From: Silurus meridionalis
Lineage: Eukaryota > Chordata > Actinopteri > Siluriformes > Siluridae
NCBI RefSeq assembly: GCF_014805685.1
Contig: NC_060892.1
Coordinates: forward strand, 15,258,990 to 15,322,989
Reading direction: 5' to 3'
Length of the DNA: 64,000 nt
The notes below the pieces were generated by a model. That model did no database searches, was not told where the DNA came from, and saw nothing but the letters and a program-made list of their open reading frames with translations. This document shows positions 1 through 12,990 of the stretch, one piece after another. The stretch's first letter is position 1, and every line of letters starts with the position of its first letter. The position numbers were made by a program, and so were the translations under genes.

Positions 1-3000
1 ATTAAATGTAAAAGGAGAATTCTTAACTTAAGATTTAACTTGAAAGTCTTTTTTCCAACATTCCGTTATTTCATAACTCATTTATAACACATACTGTATA
101 TACAAATCTGATAAAGGAAAATGTTTAATTATTCACCAAGGATTTTCATCTGGAATTATTATTTTTATTACGAGTTACAAATCAAACATATTTAATTACT
201 GTATTGTTTTTAATCTTAAATCTCCGATACAAAATGGATTTGTTTAGGAACTTTCAGGAAAATCTTTATAAAATATTAATTTAATTTAGTGCTTATTTTC
301 CTACACTGCAAAAAAAAAAAAGTATTCCTTAAAAGTTCTTTGGAAGATAAGGGTTTGAATTAACCCTATTGTGAAATGTAAACCTGGATCGCGATTGAGG
401 GACTAAACTTGTACTCTTAAGGGTGCTAGATTCAAGATTTTATTTTCTGTATATGTGTGTGAATATGAAATATGATCTTAATGGAAAAATGCGACACTGC
501 AAAGTTTTGGAAACCTAATTTATTATATTAGGCTTATACAGACATATACAGAATTGAAAAAAGCGTACAAATAATTGTATACTGAATAATATATCAGTAT
601 GATCACTGTGTGAATTTAGTATTGAAATCATATAAAAAGATTTGAAAAGAAGCTTTTTATTGAAGAAAAAGCAGACTGTAGTGGGAAGGCTATGAATAGA
701 ATCAGGGTCAGTTTGCAGTATGCAGGCTGGACTCTAAAGGTCAGTCTGAGCTGATTGTTTTTTGTGGTGAATTTACTCTATGCATATTAATAAGTGAACT
801 CAGAGAGGTGGTGGTTGAGGATGGGAGTAATTATTCATCTTCAAAGATTAATGGTAAATATATGCAGCCACAAGGGTCATACAAGGAATGTAATAGGAAA
901 GGTACACAAGGGGCACCACCATGGAAACATGCAAAGAATTAAACATGCAGTTGTAGAAAATTAGTCAGTAATAATAACATACTTTTTACAAGCTTATAGT
1001 TAAGTTTAATGTTGTGGAAACATTAACCAACATTAACCACCAAGAATACACAAAACACAATGTCCTTATACTTTCCCGTGGCTGAAGAATTACCGACTGT
1101 TACAAAGTTCTGACACTGGAGACTCCTTCCATAATTGTTTAAAGTCTCCTTACAGAAAACAATATCTACTATAACTTTATTTTTTGTTATTAATAAGCAA
1201 CATGAGTTTTTATGTTTAATTATGTGGCACATTCACCAATCAAATCTGTGTGAAATAGCTGTTACCATGAAAAAAAAGAAATTGAGTACATTTTTTTTAC
1301 AGACAGGATTTAACACAAAAATTCCACTTCATTATTCAGACTTTAGAAGGAACTAGAGAGTTGACCAATAGTCATAAAATTAAGCTGCTGCATAAGCCAA
1401 ATCTAAATAATACCTCAGTACCTAGGATAGGCAGTACAACCCCTTAACAACTGACATCTCAGTCAAACAATCAAAGCCAAATGTTAGTCAGATAAAGTTT
1501 TTTGGAGAAAGACTAGTTTGTTCTTACTTTTTTGCAATTTAGAAGAAAAACATGAACTCTTTGTTTTGCTTGAAGGTAACATTTCAATCTTAAATTATTC
1601 CTTATGAACTCAGTATTTTTCAAATATTTGTTTGTCCAGTTTTTTTATGCCAAATCAATCATTAATATGTTTGTACACAAAGCAGTTCTGGCATGAGCAG
1701 CCATCATGTTTAAATGTGTTGAATAATTTCCTCATGAACTGACTCAAATACATTTTTTATATTGATTCCTTTACTTGTGTGTATGTATATTGTCATACAG
1801 TCATACATAATTTAATGTACACATTCTACATGATTGTTATCTTATGCTGGAGGTCCAGATGGCAGACTATATCTATAAACAGATCTTAAAATAATAAAAC
1901 ACACTTTATTTGCTTTTGTACATGCAGGAAAACATCTGCCAGCTACCACGTTGCCTGGAGCTGGTTGAAGTGCAAACTTAAACCATTTGAATTAATATTT
2001 CATATGAATTTAAATGTTTGATTGCATATGAATGATTGCACACCACTGGCTGAGGCATGCCACTTTTCTTTTATCTCATTAGGCTTAGTACAGTAGGTAT
2101 GCAAGTGGATAAATGTAATTAACAGCAGGTGGACTCTGTATGTAAATGCTTAATTATTCATTACTGAAGCAGCACATTTGGAGATATCGCTATGCTGGTT
2201 AATGATCTGTATTAAAAAAACATAAAAAAACAAACAAACATTGGCTACATAAATGAAAGCTCTTGTAGTGTACAACGCATTTTATATCAACAATTTGCTT
2301 GTGTATTTGTTTATTTACAATTGTATTTATTTGTATTTATTTGTATTTATTCTATTTCTGTTTTATTAATTTATTATTTTATTATACATATTTATTTGAC
2401 TAATTAGTTAGTTTATACTTATTTTATGTATTAGATGATTACTTTTTTTTATTTGGTCTAATACCTTTGTGTAGTTATTTATGCAGGATTTCAGAAAATA
2501 TTGATTTATATATCAAATTACTTATTTTACCTATTTGTTTGTTTGCTTGTTCTAAATATTTATTAATTTAGCTTATTTTGTAGTTATTTCTTTAGAATTC
2601 AGGATTTATTTATTTATTTGGTAATAATCTTTTTTTTTTTTTTCTTCCTTTTTTAAAGTTATTTCTGGGCTATGTTGCATGACCACTGGATTCTTTCTGT
2701 GGCAGTGCACTGATCTCGAATAATTTTGTACACATACACACAAATATTCAATCCCAACCCCCAGCAGGGATTTACTTGCTTCTCTGCTACCTCCTTTCCC
2801 CAAGCAGCAGCAGCAGCACACAGTGTCGCTGCAATCAGCGCAGAACCATGGTATAAAATCGAAAGTGCATTAAAGTGAACTCTTCTTGGTCCACACATTA
2901 AACATCGATAAGGTGAAAGTTCAGAATGCACTGCTGAAATGAAAAAAGACTTTAATTGTATTTCTGTATATACAGAACTAACAGCCATGCCCCCCTTTCT

Positions 3001-3283
3001 TATTGGATTGTGGAAATCATTTTACCCACATTTTCTAAGAAATCTGTCCTTCAGCAGGTTTTGAGTTTTGAGACAGGCCTCATAGAATCTCTGTTCTGAA
3101 AACACTGTAAATTACTGCATGCATTACTCTGTGTAGAATGTGTTGTTTGTTCCTTTGGGGTATTATGTGAAGTTAGGCGAATTTGTCTTTACCTTCTGCA
3201 ATGCTGATCTTGTACTGTGTGCTTCTAATCCTGTATCAAGGCCAATAAACCTGTCATTAAATTATTGTGTGTGATGGTTTGTA
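1..3283. other. AT-rich intergenic, no gene seen
   Basis: I see no supported coding region, RNA gene or recognisable transposon. The short ORFs here lack domain features and look like chance frames. A T-rich stretch around 2290-2640 carries short reiterations of a TTTATTTG-like motif, consistent with simple-sequence drift. Confidence 0.6.
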
Positions 3284-3287
3284 TGTG

Positions 3288-3325
3288 AAAGAGAGAGAGA
3301 GAGAGATAGAGAGATAGAGAGAGAG
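3288..3325. repeat. (GA)n microsatellite, interrupted
   Basis: A GA dinucleotide run is interrupted by two GATA-type variants. It lies about 110 bp before a long GATA array, so the two may form one compound polymorphic locus. Confidence 0.9.
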
Positions 3326-3434
3326 ACTGCAGAGAGGCAATAATAAGTAATAGGGGACTAAAAATAATATATATCATTCTTTCTTTGAATTGATATGTAT
3401 CATTCTTAAATTCCAATTGCCTCCCTGCAGTCTC

Positions 3435-5328
<1,894 letters not shown>

Positions 5329-5401
<73 letters not shown>
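5329..5401. repeat. (AT)n microsatellite
   Basis: A near-perfect AT run of about 70 bp lies directly after a poly-A/TAA-rich stretch. Its length is probably variable and prone to assembly error. Confidence 0.95.
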
Positions 5402-5402
<1 letters not shown>

Positions 5403-5439
5403 CTATATTTTAATAAGAAATCTCTCTGTAAATTGCGTT

Positions 5440-6010
5440 GCGTTTTATAGAGCTGTTTCCCCTCATGCTACACTACATTGTACAAGTAAACACTAAAATG
5501 CCTTTATTACTTCCTCTACTATTACATCGACAGCCATGGAAAACGCAATTGTTCCTGGCTGACTATCAAATTATTTTTCAATTGATTTAGCGGATGAGAG
5601 TCTCGTGGCTTAAGCTTCTCTAGCTACAGTAACCATGCCTCATTGTCTTACCGTGCTGCTCAGGAAGTCTGCCATGTGCAAACACACTCAAGGGATGCAG
5701 AGTGCCAAGTAGCTGATTTACAGCCACAATTAAAGATGGCTCAGGCTGTCCAAACACTCACTGGCAACGACAATAAATGGCCAATTTGAGCCCAGGGACC
5801 AGGTAGAGTTTTTTTCTGAGACAGTCAGAGTATCAGAGTGGTTTCAATGCAGAATTCAGCTGCATTTTTCCCTGCAGGGGTCTGGGCTGATGACTGTGGT
5901 GAGATTCAGTCTCCTAATGAAGAAATGAATGATTTGCATCAGTAAAGTAGCGTGTGTGGTAATTAGTGTGAATGAGGTCCAACCCTGATTCAATTTCAGC
6001 TCCTTATTTG
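5440..6010. other. Unique complex sequence, possible conserved non-coding DNA
   Basis: This stretch has more balanced base composition than its surroundings, no simple repeats, no long ORF and no transposon signature. It includes AT-core homeodomain-like motifs near 5570-5590 and 5960-5975. Sequence complexity alone suggests a candidate regulatory block. Only a cross-species alignment would show conservation. Confidence 0.2.
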
Positions 6011-7379
6011 GTTTCTGTTATTCTCTGTTGTCTTCTTTCATACAGTGCCTCATGAGTGAGGGGGGGTTTAATGTATCAGACTACATGTTATAATTTTGAG
6101 GGCCACAAACAGATCTAAGTATAGTATAGCCAAGAATTACCTTTCTTTCATGCAAACCACAGGTTGCTAAAGCTATTGGAAATTATTCAGCATGTCAATT
6201 CCAGTCACCTAACATAATTCGTTTGACAGCATTGGTACATTTTACTGTTTGTCTTGCTCTGCTTGTTCGTTCTATTTCAAGCAATCCTTCAGTAAACTTG
6301 AATCATTACTACACTTACTATATGCTGTCAGTCAGTCTGTGTGTTACTATGGCAACAAACAACATTATCTATATATAAGTGCTTTGGGGATTTTTTTTCC
6401 CACTGGTAGAGAAAAAATGTATGTGCGAAAAGTGTGAAAATTAGGTGTCTGTCATAGATGTTACATGCTTGGCTTTGTACTAGTTTCACTGGCATATTAG
6501 ACTAGCAAGCTAACTGTACTATCCATGTGGAACAGTAATTTCCTTCCCAGCTTAATTTTTCCACCCACTGTCCCAATGAGCTTTTCTTTTATTGAACATC
6601 AAACATTAAATGGAAAATAAACTACTAAGTTTGGAAACTCCCTTAACCAAGTAAACTTAATATTAACATACCATTACAGTTAATAGTGTATTACTTTTAA
6701 AGAGTTGATGAAAATAATTTTAATGACTGGTCTGTGACATAAAATGGAATACAGAAATAAGGAAGGATATGGATTTAAGAATAAAATCTATAAATGTTTT
6801 ACAGTAGAGCAAAATAGAATTGCAATACATGTGACAATTGAATGTACAATAGAAGTATGATTAAGACATTGATTAGGATTGTGGTTAGGTTAGGTCTGTG
6901 TTCATGGTAAAAAGATTTAAGTGAACTGGATTTAACAAATATTCAACAATTCTATGGACACAAGGCCTTTCAGTGATTAAAAGTTAATGGATGTGATCGG
7001 CTTCATTCCCCTTTACAATGATGTTAGACAGAGTGCTGAGGGCATTTGTCCTGATAGATTGGATAAATTACTGCAATTAAGGATTTGTGTGTTTTGCAGC
7101 ACTGGTGAAGACAGAAGCCAAATATCTCAAATTATTTTTTTATTAATATAATTACATACAAATATGGCTAAATATATTGCCTGTGACTAAAGGTTCATGT
7201 TAAAATATTTGTTATGGGTCAAGGAATAAATTCTGTACATTAGTTACATATTATATTAAGCCATATGGTTATTTTAGAATTAGCATTGTTTGCTAGGAGT
7301 TGAATTAATGGTGTGTTAACTCCTATGTGTAAATGTTTTCTAGTAAATGAGCTAATGTTATGCTTACTAAATGCTAATT
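6011..7379. other. Intergenic, no gene seen
   Basis: AT-rich DNA without recognisable genes or transposon ends, lying up to the TA target of the Tc1 element. Confidence 0.5.
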
Positions 7380-7381
7380 TA

Positions 7382-7434
7382 CAGTGCCCTCCACAATTAT
7401 TGGCACCCCTGTTTAAGATGTGGTCGTGGACTTC
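7382..7434. repeat. Left terminal inverted repeat (outer) of Tc1
   Basis: It is nearly identical, in inverted orientation, to 8949-9001. I see one mismatch, in the AATTATTGGC/AATTTTTGGC block. The near identity argues for a recent insertion. Confidence 0.92.
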
Positions 7435-7601
7435 AAAAAATTCTCCTTTTTTTTAAAACAACATAGAACCCAAATGCAAAAAAATAGAAAAATCCAACCT
7501 TTTATTTAAGTACATTACTTTGGTGGTAAAAAAATCACACATTTAGAAAAAAAAAAAAAACTTGAAATCATGTGTGCCACAATTATTGGCACCCCTGATG
7601 T

Positions 7602-8612
7602 TTACTTTGTACAACCTCCTTTTGCCAACAAGACAGCACTTAATCTCCTCCTATAACATTTCACAAGATTGGAGAACACAGAGAGAGGGATTTTTGACCA
7701 TTCTTCTTTGCACAATCTTTCTAGATCATCCAGTGTCCTGGGTCCTCTCTTATGCACTCTTCTCTTTAGCTCGCCCCACAGGTTTTCGATTGGGTTGAGG
7801 TCCGGGGACTGAGATGGCCATGGGAGGACCTTGAGTTTGTGACTGCTGAACCACTTTTGTGTAGATTTTGCCACATGTTTTGGATCATTATCCTGCTGAA
7901 AGACCCAATGACGACCCATCTTCAGCTTTCTGGCAGAGGCCATCAGGTTTTTATTTAAAATATCCTGGTACTTCAAAGCGTTCATAATGCCATGCACCCT
8001 AACAAGGTTCCCAGGGCCTTTGGAAGAGAAACAGGCCCACAGCATCACAGATCCTCCACCATACTTCACGGTGGGCATGAGGTGCTTTTCGGCATACTCA
8101 TCTTTTGTTTTACGCCAGACCCACTTAGAGTGTTTGTTGCCAAAAAGCTCAATCTTAGTCTCATCTGACCAAAGCACACGATCCCAGTTGAAGTCCCAGT
8201 ACCGCTTAGCAAACTCCAGGCGTTTACGTTTGTGAGTGTTAGTGAGAAAAGGCTTTTTCCTTGCATGCCTCCCAAACAGCTTGTTGGCATGTAGAGAGCG
8301 TCTGATGGTTGTTTTGGAGACTCTGTGACCCCAAGATGCCACTCTTTGATGCAATTCTGTGACGGTGAGCTTGGGAAATTTTTTTACTTCTCTTACCATC
8401 CTCCTCACTGTGCGTTGTGGCAAGATAAACTTGGGACCTCTTCCAGCCTTGTTTGTCACTGTTCCAGTGGTTTTAAACTTCTTAATGATTCCTCTGACTG
8501 TAGATACCGGCAAGTTAAGGCGAGTGGCTATTTTCTTGTAGCCATTGCCTGACTTATGAAGGTCGACACACATCTGCCTTACTTGAATGGTGTGTTCTCT
8601 TGTCTTTGCCAT
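7602..8612 (-). CDS. Tc1-family transposase, full length
   Basis: This protein cuts and pastes the surrounding element, acting in the nucleus on its terminal repeats. The 336-residue ORF is uninterrupted, close to the usual length of about 340 for the family. An N-terminal paired-like helix-turn-helix region (about 1-110) contains a GRGPK motif at 57-61, equivalent to the family's GRPR-type hook. The catalytic DD34E triad is visible: D150 in LWSDETKIE, D241 in FQQDNDPKH and E276 in LNPIENLWGELK, with 34 residues between the last two. A glycine-rich KYGGGSVMLW block (183-192) is also kept. The start at 8612 gives MAKTREHT, the expected family N-terminus. All key residues are present, so the enzyme may be active, although no activity is shown by sequence alone. 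Confidence 0.93.
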   Translation of the reverse strand: MAKTREHTIQVRQMCVDLHKSGNGYKKIATRLNLPVSTVRGIIKKFKTTGTVTNKAGRGPKFILPQRTVRRMVREVKKFPKLTVTELHQRVASWGHRVSKTTIRRSLHANKLFGRHARKKPFLTNTHKRKRLEFAKRYWDFNWDRVLWSDETKIELFGNKHSKWVWRKTKDEYAEKHLMPTVKYGGGSVMLWACFSSKGPGNLVRVHGIMNALKYQDILNKNLMASARKLKMGRHWVFQQDNDPKHVAKSTQKWFSSHKLKVLPWPSQSPDLNPIENLWGELKRRVHKRGPRTLDDLERLCKEEWSKIPLSVFSNLVKCYRRRLSAVLLAKGGCTK

Positions 8613-8948
8613 GTTGACAAATGGGTAAGAGAATTAGGCCTCTGTGTCACGTCATATTTATACCCCAGGGAAACAGGAAATCATGAATTACTAATTAAAA
8701 GTCCCTAGATACCCTGACCAACCTTAGCAACTACAGAAAAATATATATAAAAAATTAATTTTTAAAAATTTTTCAGAGGAATTGTTAGGGGTGCCAATAA
8801 TTGTGGGACAAATGATTTCAATTTTTTTTTTTTTTCTAAATGTATGATTTTTTTTAACACCAAAGTTATGTACTTAAATGAAAGGTTGGATTTTTCTCTT
8901 TTTTTGCATTTGGGTTTTATGTTGTTTTAAGAAAAAGGAGAATTTTTA

Positions 8949-9001
8949 GAAGTCCACGACCACATCTTAAACAGGGGTGCCAAAAATTGTGGAGGGCACT
9001 G
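8949..9001. repeat. Right terminal inverted repeat (outer) of Tc1
   Basis: Reverse complement of the left terminus at 7382-7434, followed directly by the TA target duplicate at 9002-9003. Confidence 0.92.
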
Positions 9002-9467
9002 TAGATCGATTTATCTGGTTGTATATCCTTATATCTTTCATTCTTCAAATGCACATTACCTTCAGCTTTAAAACTGATTTCTGATACCATGTTAAGCACA
9101 AAAGTAATTCTGGTTAATACCATTAAATATTTTGAAGCAAGAGACACCCACTTAGAAGAAACATAAATAATATATTTTTTATTATTATTCCTGTCATTAC
9201 TGAGCCTTGACGCTATTTTTGCAATTATAATATTGACGTATTAATTCTCATTCTCATAATTCTCATTCACTGCCAAGATCACCTCTGTGCCTGTCTGCCC
9301 TCCAAACATGCCCCCAAGCCTGTCCCAAGCTCTGCTGAGGATGTCGCTCCGCTCCAGAGACCGTCGAAGATAATGCTTCGTTCCTAAACCTTGCAGAAGA
9401 TAGCAGAGAGGGCGCCGCTCCACTCCAGAGTCCTGCCGAGGGCACCGCTCTGCTCCAGAGTCCCGCC

Positions 9468-9531
9468 AAGGACTCCAGCTGTGTTGACTACTTTGCTCCA
9501 AGGACTCCAGCTGTGTTGACTACTTTGCTCC
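9468..9531. repeat. Perfect 32-bp tandem duplication
   Basis: The unit starting CAAGGACTCCAGCTG occurs twice in direct, adjacent copies with a period of 32 bp. It looks like a recent slippage duplication inside the degraded retroelement. Confidence 0.85.
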
Positions 9532-9638
9532 TCGGACCGAGTTGACCGAGGGCCAAAGCCTTGTTGACTTTGTTGCTCCAACCCTGGATTTCTCCAAGGT
9601 GTTTGCCTGGCCCATAGGATTTGCTAATGACGTTGTCT

Positions 9639-9760
9639 CCACAGAGGGCGCCGCTCCGCCTCAGACCTCCACAGAAGGCGCCGCTCTGCCTCAGACCTCC
9701 ACAGAAAGTGCCGTTCTGACTCAGACCTCCGCAGAGGCTGCCGCTCCGCCTCAGATCCAC
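9639..9760 (+). repeat. 30-bp minisatellite encoding a decapeptide
   Basis: About four units of 30 bp or slightly more read as STEGAAPPQT-like decapeptides in the frame 9542-9883. The same kind of unit (EGxAPPQTST) appears in the LTR element at about 53050-53250, linking the two loci to one retroelement lineage. Confidence 0.75.
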
Positions 9761-10429
9761 CTCGGTCCTAGGGACAGACAACTGGAGGTTCGCTTCATCT
9801 TTCATCTGACCTTTCCCAATTCTCAAGGCATGCAGAATTTCTGGACTTTAGCTCGTGGCCAGATTACCTCACTGGCTTCCTAAGTCCCTGAGAATACTCT
9901 TGCCACCCTGCCTGCTCTGGATTCTGTACCTGTTCCTGACCCTGATCGTGACCCTGACCCCTGTTCTGCACTGCCTCTGCTCTGGTTTGAACTCTGGACT
10001 GGCTCTTTGGTTCGTGTTTTTGCTCCATCCTCTATTGCTTAGATTACTGTGCCTGACCTGTTGGACAGTTTTTTTGTTTTTTTTTTTGTCTTGTCTTCCA
10101 TGCATTTCCCTGTTTGCCTGTGTTCAGATCCTGGACTTTTTCGGACTGTGTTTTGCCTTTGCCCCATTGCTCTGTCAGTTGGCTCTTTCACTGGAACTGT
10201 TTTTGGAACTGTGTTTTCTCTGCTGACCTTCATTTAAGAACTTTATTATACACCTGCTCGCATCCTGCATTTGGGTCCTCATTCACACAGTCACCCACAC
10301 TTTCTGACAATTATAGCATTTGTAGACAACAGGCAGTTCCCTTTTAAGCACATATTTTTTCATTGGAACTTGAAGATGTTTAAAAATTGTATATGTAGTG
10401 TGAATTCATTTACCTTTCAGGAACTCAAA

Positions 10430-10500
10430 CTGCGTCAACAACGCTTTTGGAATGCTTCTGCATTGTCCACGCTCTGAATCACGTGTATAATCAGTCCAAT
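10430..10500. repeat. DIRS left inverted terminal repeat
   Basis: Starting CTGCGTCAACAACG, this segment matches the reverse complement of 12883-12956 through the GCATTGTCCACGCT and AATCACGTG blocks. Confidence 0.85.
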
Positions 10501-11084
10501 AGAAAGCGTGGCATTACTGCTATAAAAAGCACATAAAGTCAAGCGAGCGCTAGTTTTTGTTTGTTCATGAAGTGCTCTATGAGTTTTTGTCTGAATGGGA
10601 AGTGGTAAATTTCCGGAAATGTGAATTTTCCGCTCCCGGTGGGAATTCTTCGAGGAAGGTGCCCCTGCTTCTTGTGGTTCTGGCCCCGCTCTTGCTGAGG
10701 CGGAGCGGCGGGTTAGTTCCTGGGCCTCACAGGTGGACCTGTCAGAGAGTTTGGAGATGGGCTTGTCCCTTTCTCCTTCCTTATTTGTCTGGTCCAGCAC
10801 TTGCTTGCAAGTCTCGGAAGCACGCCTTTCGACTGCCTGTTCCTCATGTGACAAGATCATTTAACTCCACCTCCCTTCCTTCGACGAGGGGGTGTGGAGG
10901 AGCACTTTGTGAGCTGGGTGTTAAGGAGCTATTAGAGGTTGTGACCCGTGCAATAATCAAACTGGATATAGGCTATACGAATTAGTTTGGGTCTTGTCCG
11001 TCCCAGTTCAACGAGGTGTGTCCCACCCTGGTGAGACCCGAGCAGGCTCTGGTCATGGAACAGGAAGTAGACACTCTCCTGAGG

Positions 11085-11480
11085 AAGGATGTCTGATCAA
11101 GGTGGTCTCTTCATCAAAAAGAGAGTCTGGGTTCTACAGCCGGTACTTCACAGTTCTTAAAAAGAATGGTGGGTTGCATTCTATATTAGATCTGTGTCAG
11201 CTGACCTGCTCACTACTGAGACTCAGGTTTAAGATGATAACCCTGAATAAGGTTGTGTCTCAAATAGATCTGAGGACTAGTTTGTCACAATAGATCTAAA
11301 GGATGCTTATTTCCATGTATCTATCCTTCCTCCTTTAGCTCAATTGAAGCACTTATCGGTCCGGCATAGAGATGTCATTCTCACCCACATAAAGGAATTG
11401 GGGTTATGGCTGAATCCCAAAAAGAGTGTGCTTTCTCCACTACTGAAAACCACTTACTTAGGCGTTGTGTAGTATTTGAC
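11085..11480 (+). pseudogene. DIRS reverse transcriptase fragment
   Basis: Translation across frames shows SGFYSRYFTVLKKNGGLHSILDL followed by VTIDLKDAYFHVS, the conserved entry of DIRS-type reverse transcriptases. A stop lies just before the IDLKDAYFH block (around 11290). The YxDD catalytic region is not recognisable, and the sequence jumps to a later ELGLWLNPKKS-like segment near 11395. It is therefore deleted as well as frameshifted. Confidence 0.8.
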
Positions 11481-11559
11481 CCTTATGCGTTCACAGCTGT
11501 TGCCTGCCCGCATTGCATCCATACTTATGGCCATCATGATGGTGAAAAAAGGACAGTCA

Positions 11560-12000
11560 CTCACTGTCAATCAGTTCCAGAGACTGCTGGGGCTAATGGC
11601 AGCAACGTCTAATGTAATTTCACTTGGCCTCCTTCACATGAGGTCCCTTTAGTGGTGGCTCAGGGCTCAAGGGTTCTCTCGGAGGGGCAATCTGCTCTGT
11701 ACAATCAAGGTCACACAGCGAGCCCTATGTGCCTCAGATGGTTTGAAAGATGGAGGAAAATTTATATCTCAGGGCACAGTGTTAAGAGTTCCTGGTCGTC
11801 GCATAATGCTAATGGTGGATGCTTCCCCTAACGGGTTAGGGAGCGTGCTGTAACATGTCAATTGCCTAGAGATGCTGCCTGTGCTTCTAGCTTTAAAGCA
11901 CTTCCTTCCAGACCTCATAGGCCACCATTTGTTGGTCCGTTCAGACAACACCTCAGTGGTCTCTTATATCAACCACCAGGGGGGTCTGCGCTCGTGCCTC
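11560..12000 (+). pseudogene. DIRS RNase H region, broken
   Basis: Motifs typical of the DIRS connection and RNase H domains appear in shifting frames: QRLLGLMAATSN, LMVDASPNGLGS, LALKHFLPDLIGHH and VRSDNTSVVSYINHQGG. The Asp in VDAS and the Asp in SDNT are the likely RNase H acidic residues. Several stops interrupt the reading frame. Confidence 0.78.
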
Positions 12001-12109
12001 CTGTATGCTGCTAGATGATGCCTGTTTACAGCATAGTGCAATCGGCACCAACTGGATCCAGTTAGCTGCCTGGTCAGTTCAGTGCTGGAATTTCTTCACC
12101 AAAGGGTTG

Positions 12110-12630
12110 GCTCCTTCCACCCTTAAAGTGGGCTATTTTGGCATATCATGCCCCCGTAGAAGTTCAATCACTGAGTTGAAACCTGTTGGTGACATGTTTT
12201 CTTTGCAGTACGACCTAAAGGTGCTTGCGTGGGACTTGGCCAATGTATTGGAGGCTGAACCTCCCTTTTGAGTCGTTGGTTGAGGCAAAGTACATATACA
12301 TCCACAGAACAAGTCTATGGAGAAAGTCTGAGCAACTGTTGGTCTGCTATAGCCCTCCGAGGAGAGGTCTTCCTGCAAATAAGCAGAAGCTCAGCAGTCG
12401 GATTGTGGATGCTTTTTCATCCTCCTATGAGTCCTCTGGTTGTCTGCTCCTTTCAGGGTCAAAGCACACTCAGTCCAGAGTGTGGCAGCTTCTGCCACAC
12501 TCAGCCTCTCTGGAGTTTCTCCAAACTCTCTAAACATCTGCAATGCTGCGGGCTGGTCCACCCCGCTGACCTTTGTCTGGTTTTATAACCTCAACCTCAG
12601 TGCCACTCCTGGCACCTCTGTCCTTTGACC
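12110..12630 (+). pseudogene. DIRS tyrosine recombinase fragment
   Basis: The end of the recombinase is recognisable across frames by the WSTPLTFVWFYNLNLSATPG-like tail and a LPANKQKLSS-like block. The catalytic HxxR region is scrambled and the frame shifts repeatedly. The enzyme would join circular cDNA into the genome in an intact element. Confidence 0.65.
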
Positions 12631-12689
12631 TAGCTGTGTTCTTACATACTAGGCAGGGACTGGTCATTCTGGCGGTATTGGACACTTGT

Positions 12690-12775
12690 TCCCAAAGCAT
12701 TGTTGACGCAGCTCAAGTTCCTGAAAGGAAATGTCTCCATGGTTCCCCTGAGGGAACGAGACGCTGCGTCTACAG
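12690..12775. repeat. DIRS internal complementary region
   Basis: The block TTGTTGACGCAG...TTCCTGAAAGG is the reverse complement of the element's left extremity at 10415-10444. A CCCTGAGGGAACGAGACGC segment follows. DIRS elements use such a region to circularise their cDNA. Confidence 0.75.
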
Positions 12776-12882
12776 GCCACACTGCCAGCATCCCTGCAGC
12801 GCTTCCTTCCCATTCAGAAGCTAGTGCCGGCTTCACTCCACGTGCTTTTAATAGTTTCCTGGTCATGACGTCACCCTGCTTT

Positions 12883-12956
12883 TAAATGGACTGATTACAC
12901 ACGTGATTCATAGCGTGGACAATGCGAAAGCGTTCCCAAAACGTTGTTGACGCAGC
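12883..12956. repeat. DIRS right inverted terminal repeat
   Basis: Inverted partner of 10430-10500. It runs on to a CCCTCTGGGAACCATGGTTAC block shared in type with the internal region at 12740-12760. Confidence 0.85.
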
Positions 12957-12990
12957 ATCTCATTCCCTCTGGGAACCATGGTTACATAAC

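Larger units (their letters stand above)
7382..9001 (-). mobile_element. Complete Tc1-like transposon, IR/DR type
   Basis: The 1620-bp element is flanked on both sides by the TA dinucleotide (7380-7381 and 9002-9003) that Tc1/mariner elements duplicate. Both ends begin CAGTGCCCTCCACAATT, and about 53 bp of the two outer termini match almost perfectly. A second copy of the GTGCCACAATTATTGGC-type motif occurs inside each end (about 7574-7597 and 8787-8808). This is the IR/DR arrangement known from fish elements such as Sleeping Beauty. The only gene inside is an uninterrupted transposase on the minus strand. A damaged relative of the same family lies at 48051-49639. Confidence 0.95.
9241..10318 (+). 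mobile_element. Degraded LTR-type retroelement with tandem peptide repeats
   Basis: This GC-richer block reads as low-complexity coding-like sequence, with repeated Pro/Ala/Thr decapeptides and a downstream Pro/Cys-rich segment. The final part (about 10240-10318) resembles the right end of fish LTRs and closes with CTGACA. The 30-bp units at 9639-9760 resemble those inside the LTR array at 53 kb. No reverse transcriptase, integrase or matching left LTR is visible. The family assignment is an inference from this resemblance. Confidence 0.45.
10419..12990 (+). mobile_element. DIRS-type (tyrosine recombinase) retrotransposon, degraded
   Basis: DIRS elements have reverse transcriptase, RNase H and a tyrosine recombinase, with inverted termini instead of LTRs. 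All these marks are visible. The left edge (about 10430-10500) is inverted relative to about 12883-12956. An internal segment (about 12690-12720) is complementary to the extreme left edge, as in the DIRS internal complementary region. Between them are broken RT, RNase H and recombinase pieces on the + strand. Frames are interrupted by stops and frameshifts, so the copy is dead. Confidence 0.85.

Noticed and set aside
7562..8552. Several + strand ORFs over the Tc1 element
   Set aside because: They are antisense shadows of the intact minus-strand transposase.
10557..10985. 142-residue + strand ORF
   Set aside because: It lies in the untranslated/5' part of the DIRS copy, with no recognisable domain and a frame that does not connect to the RT motifs.
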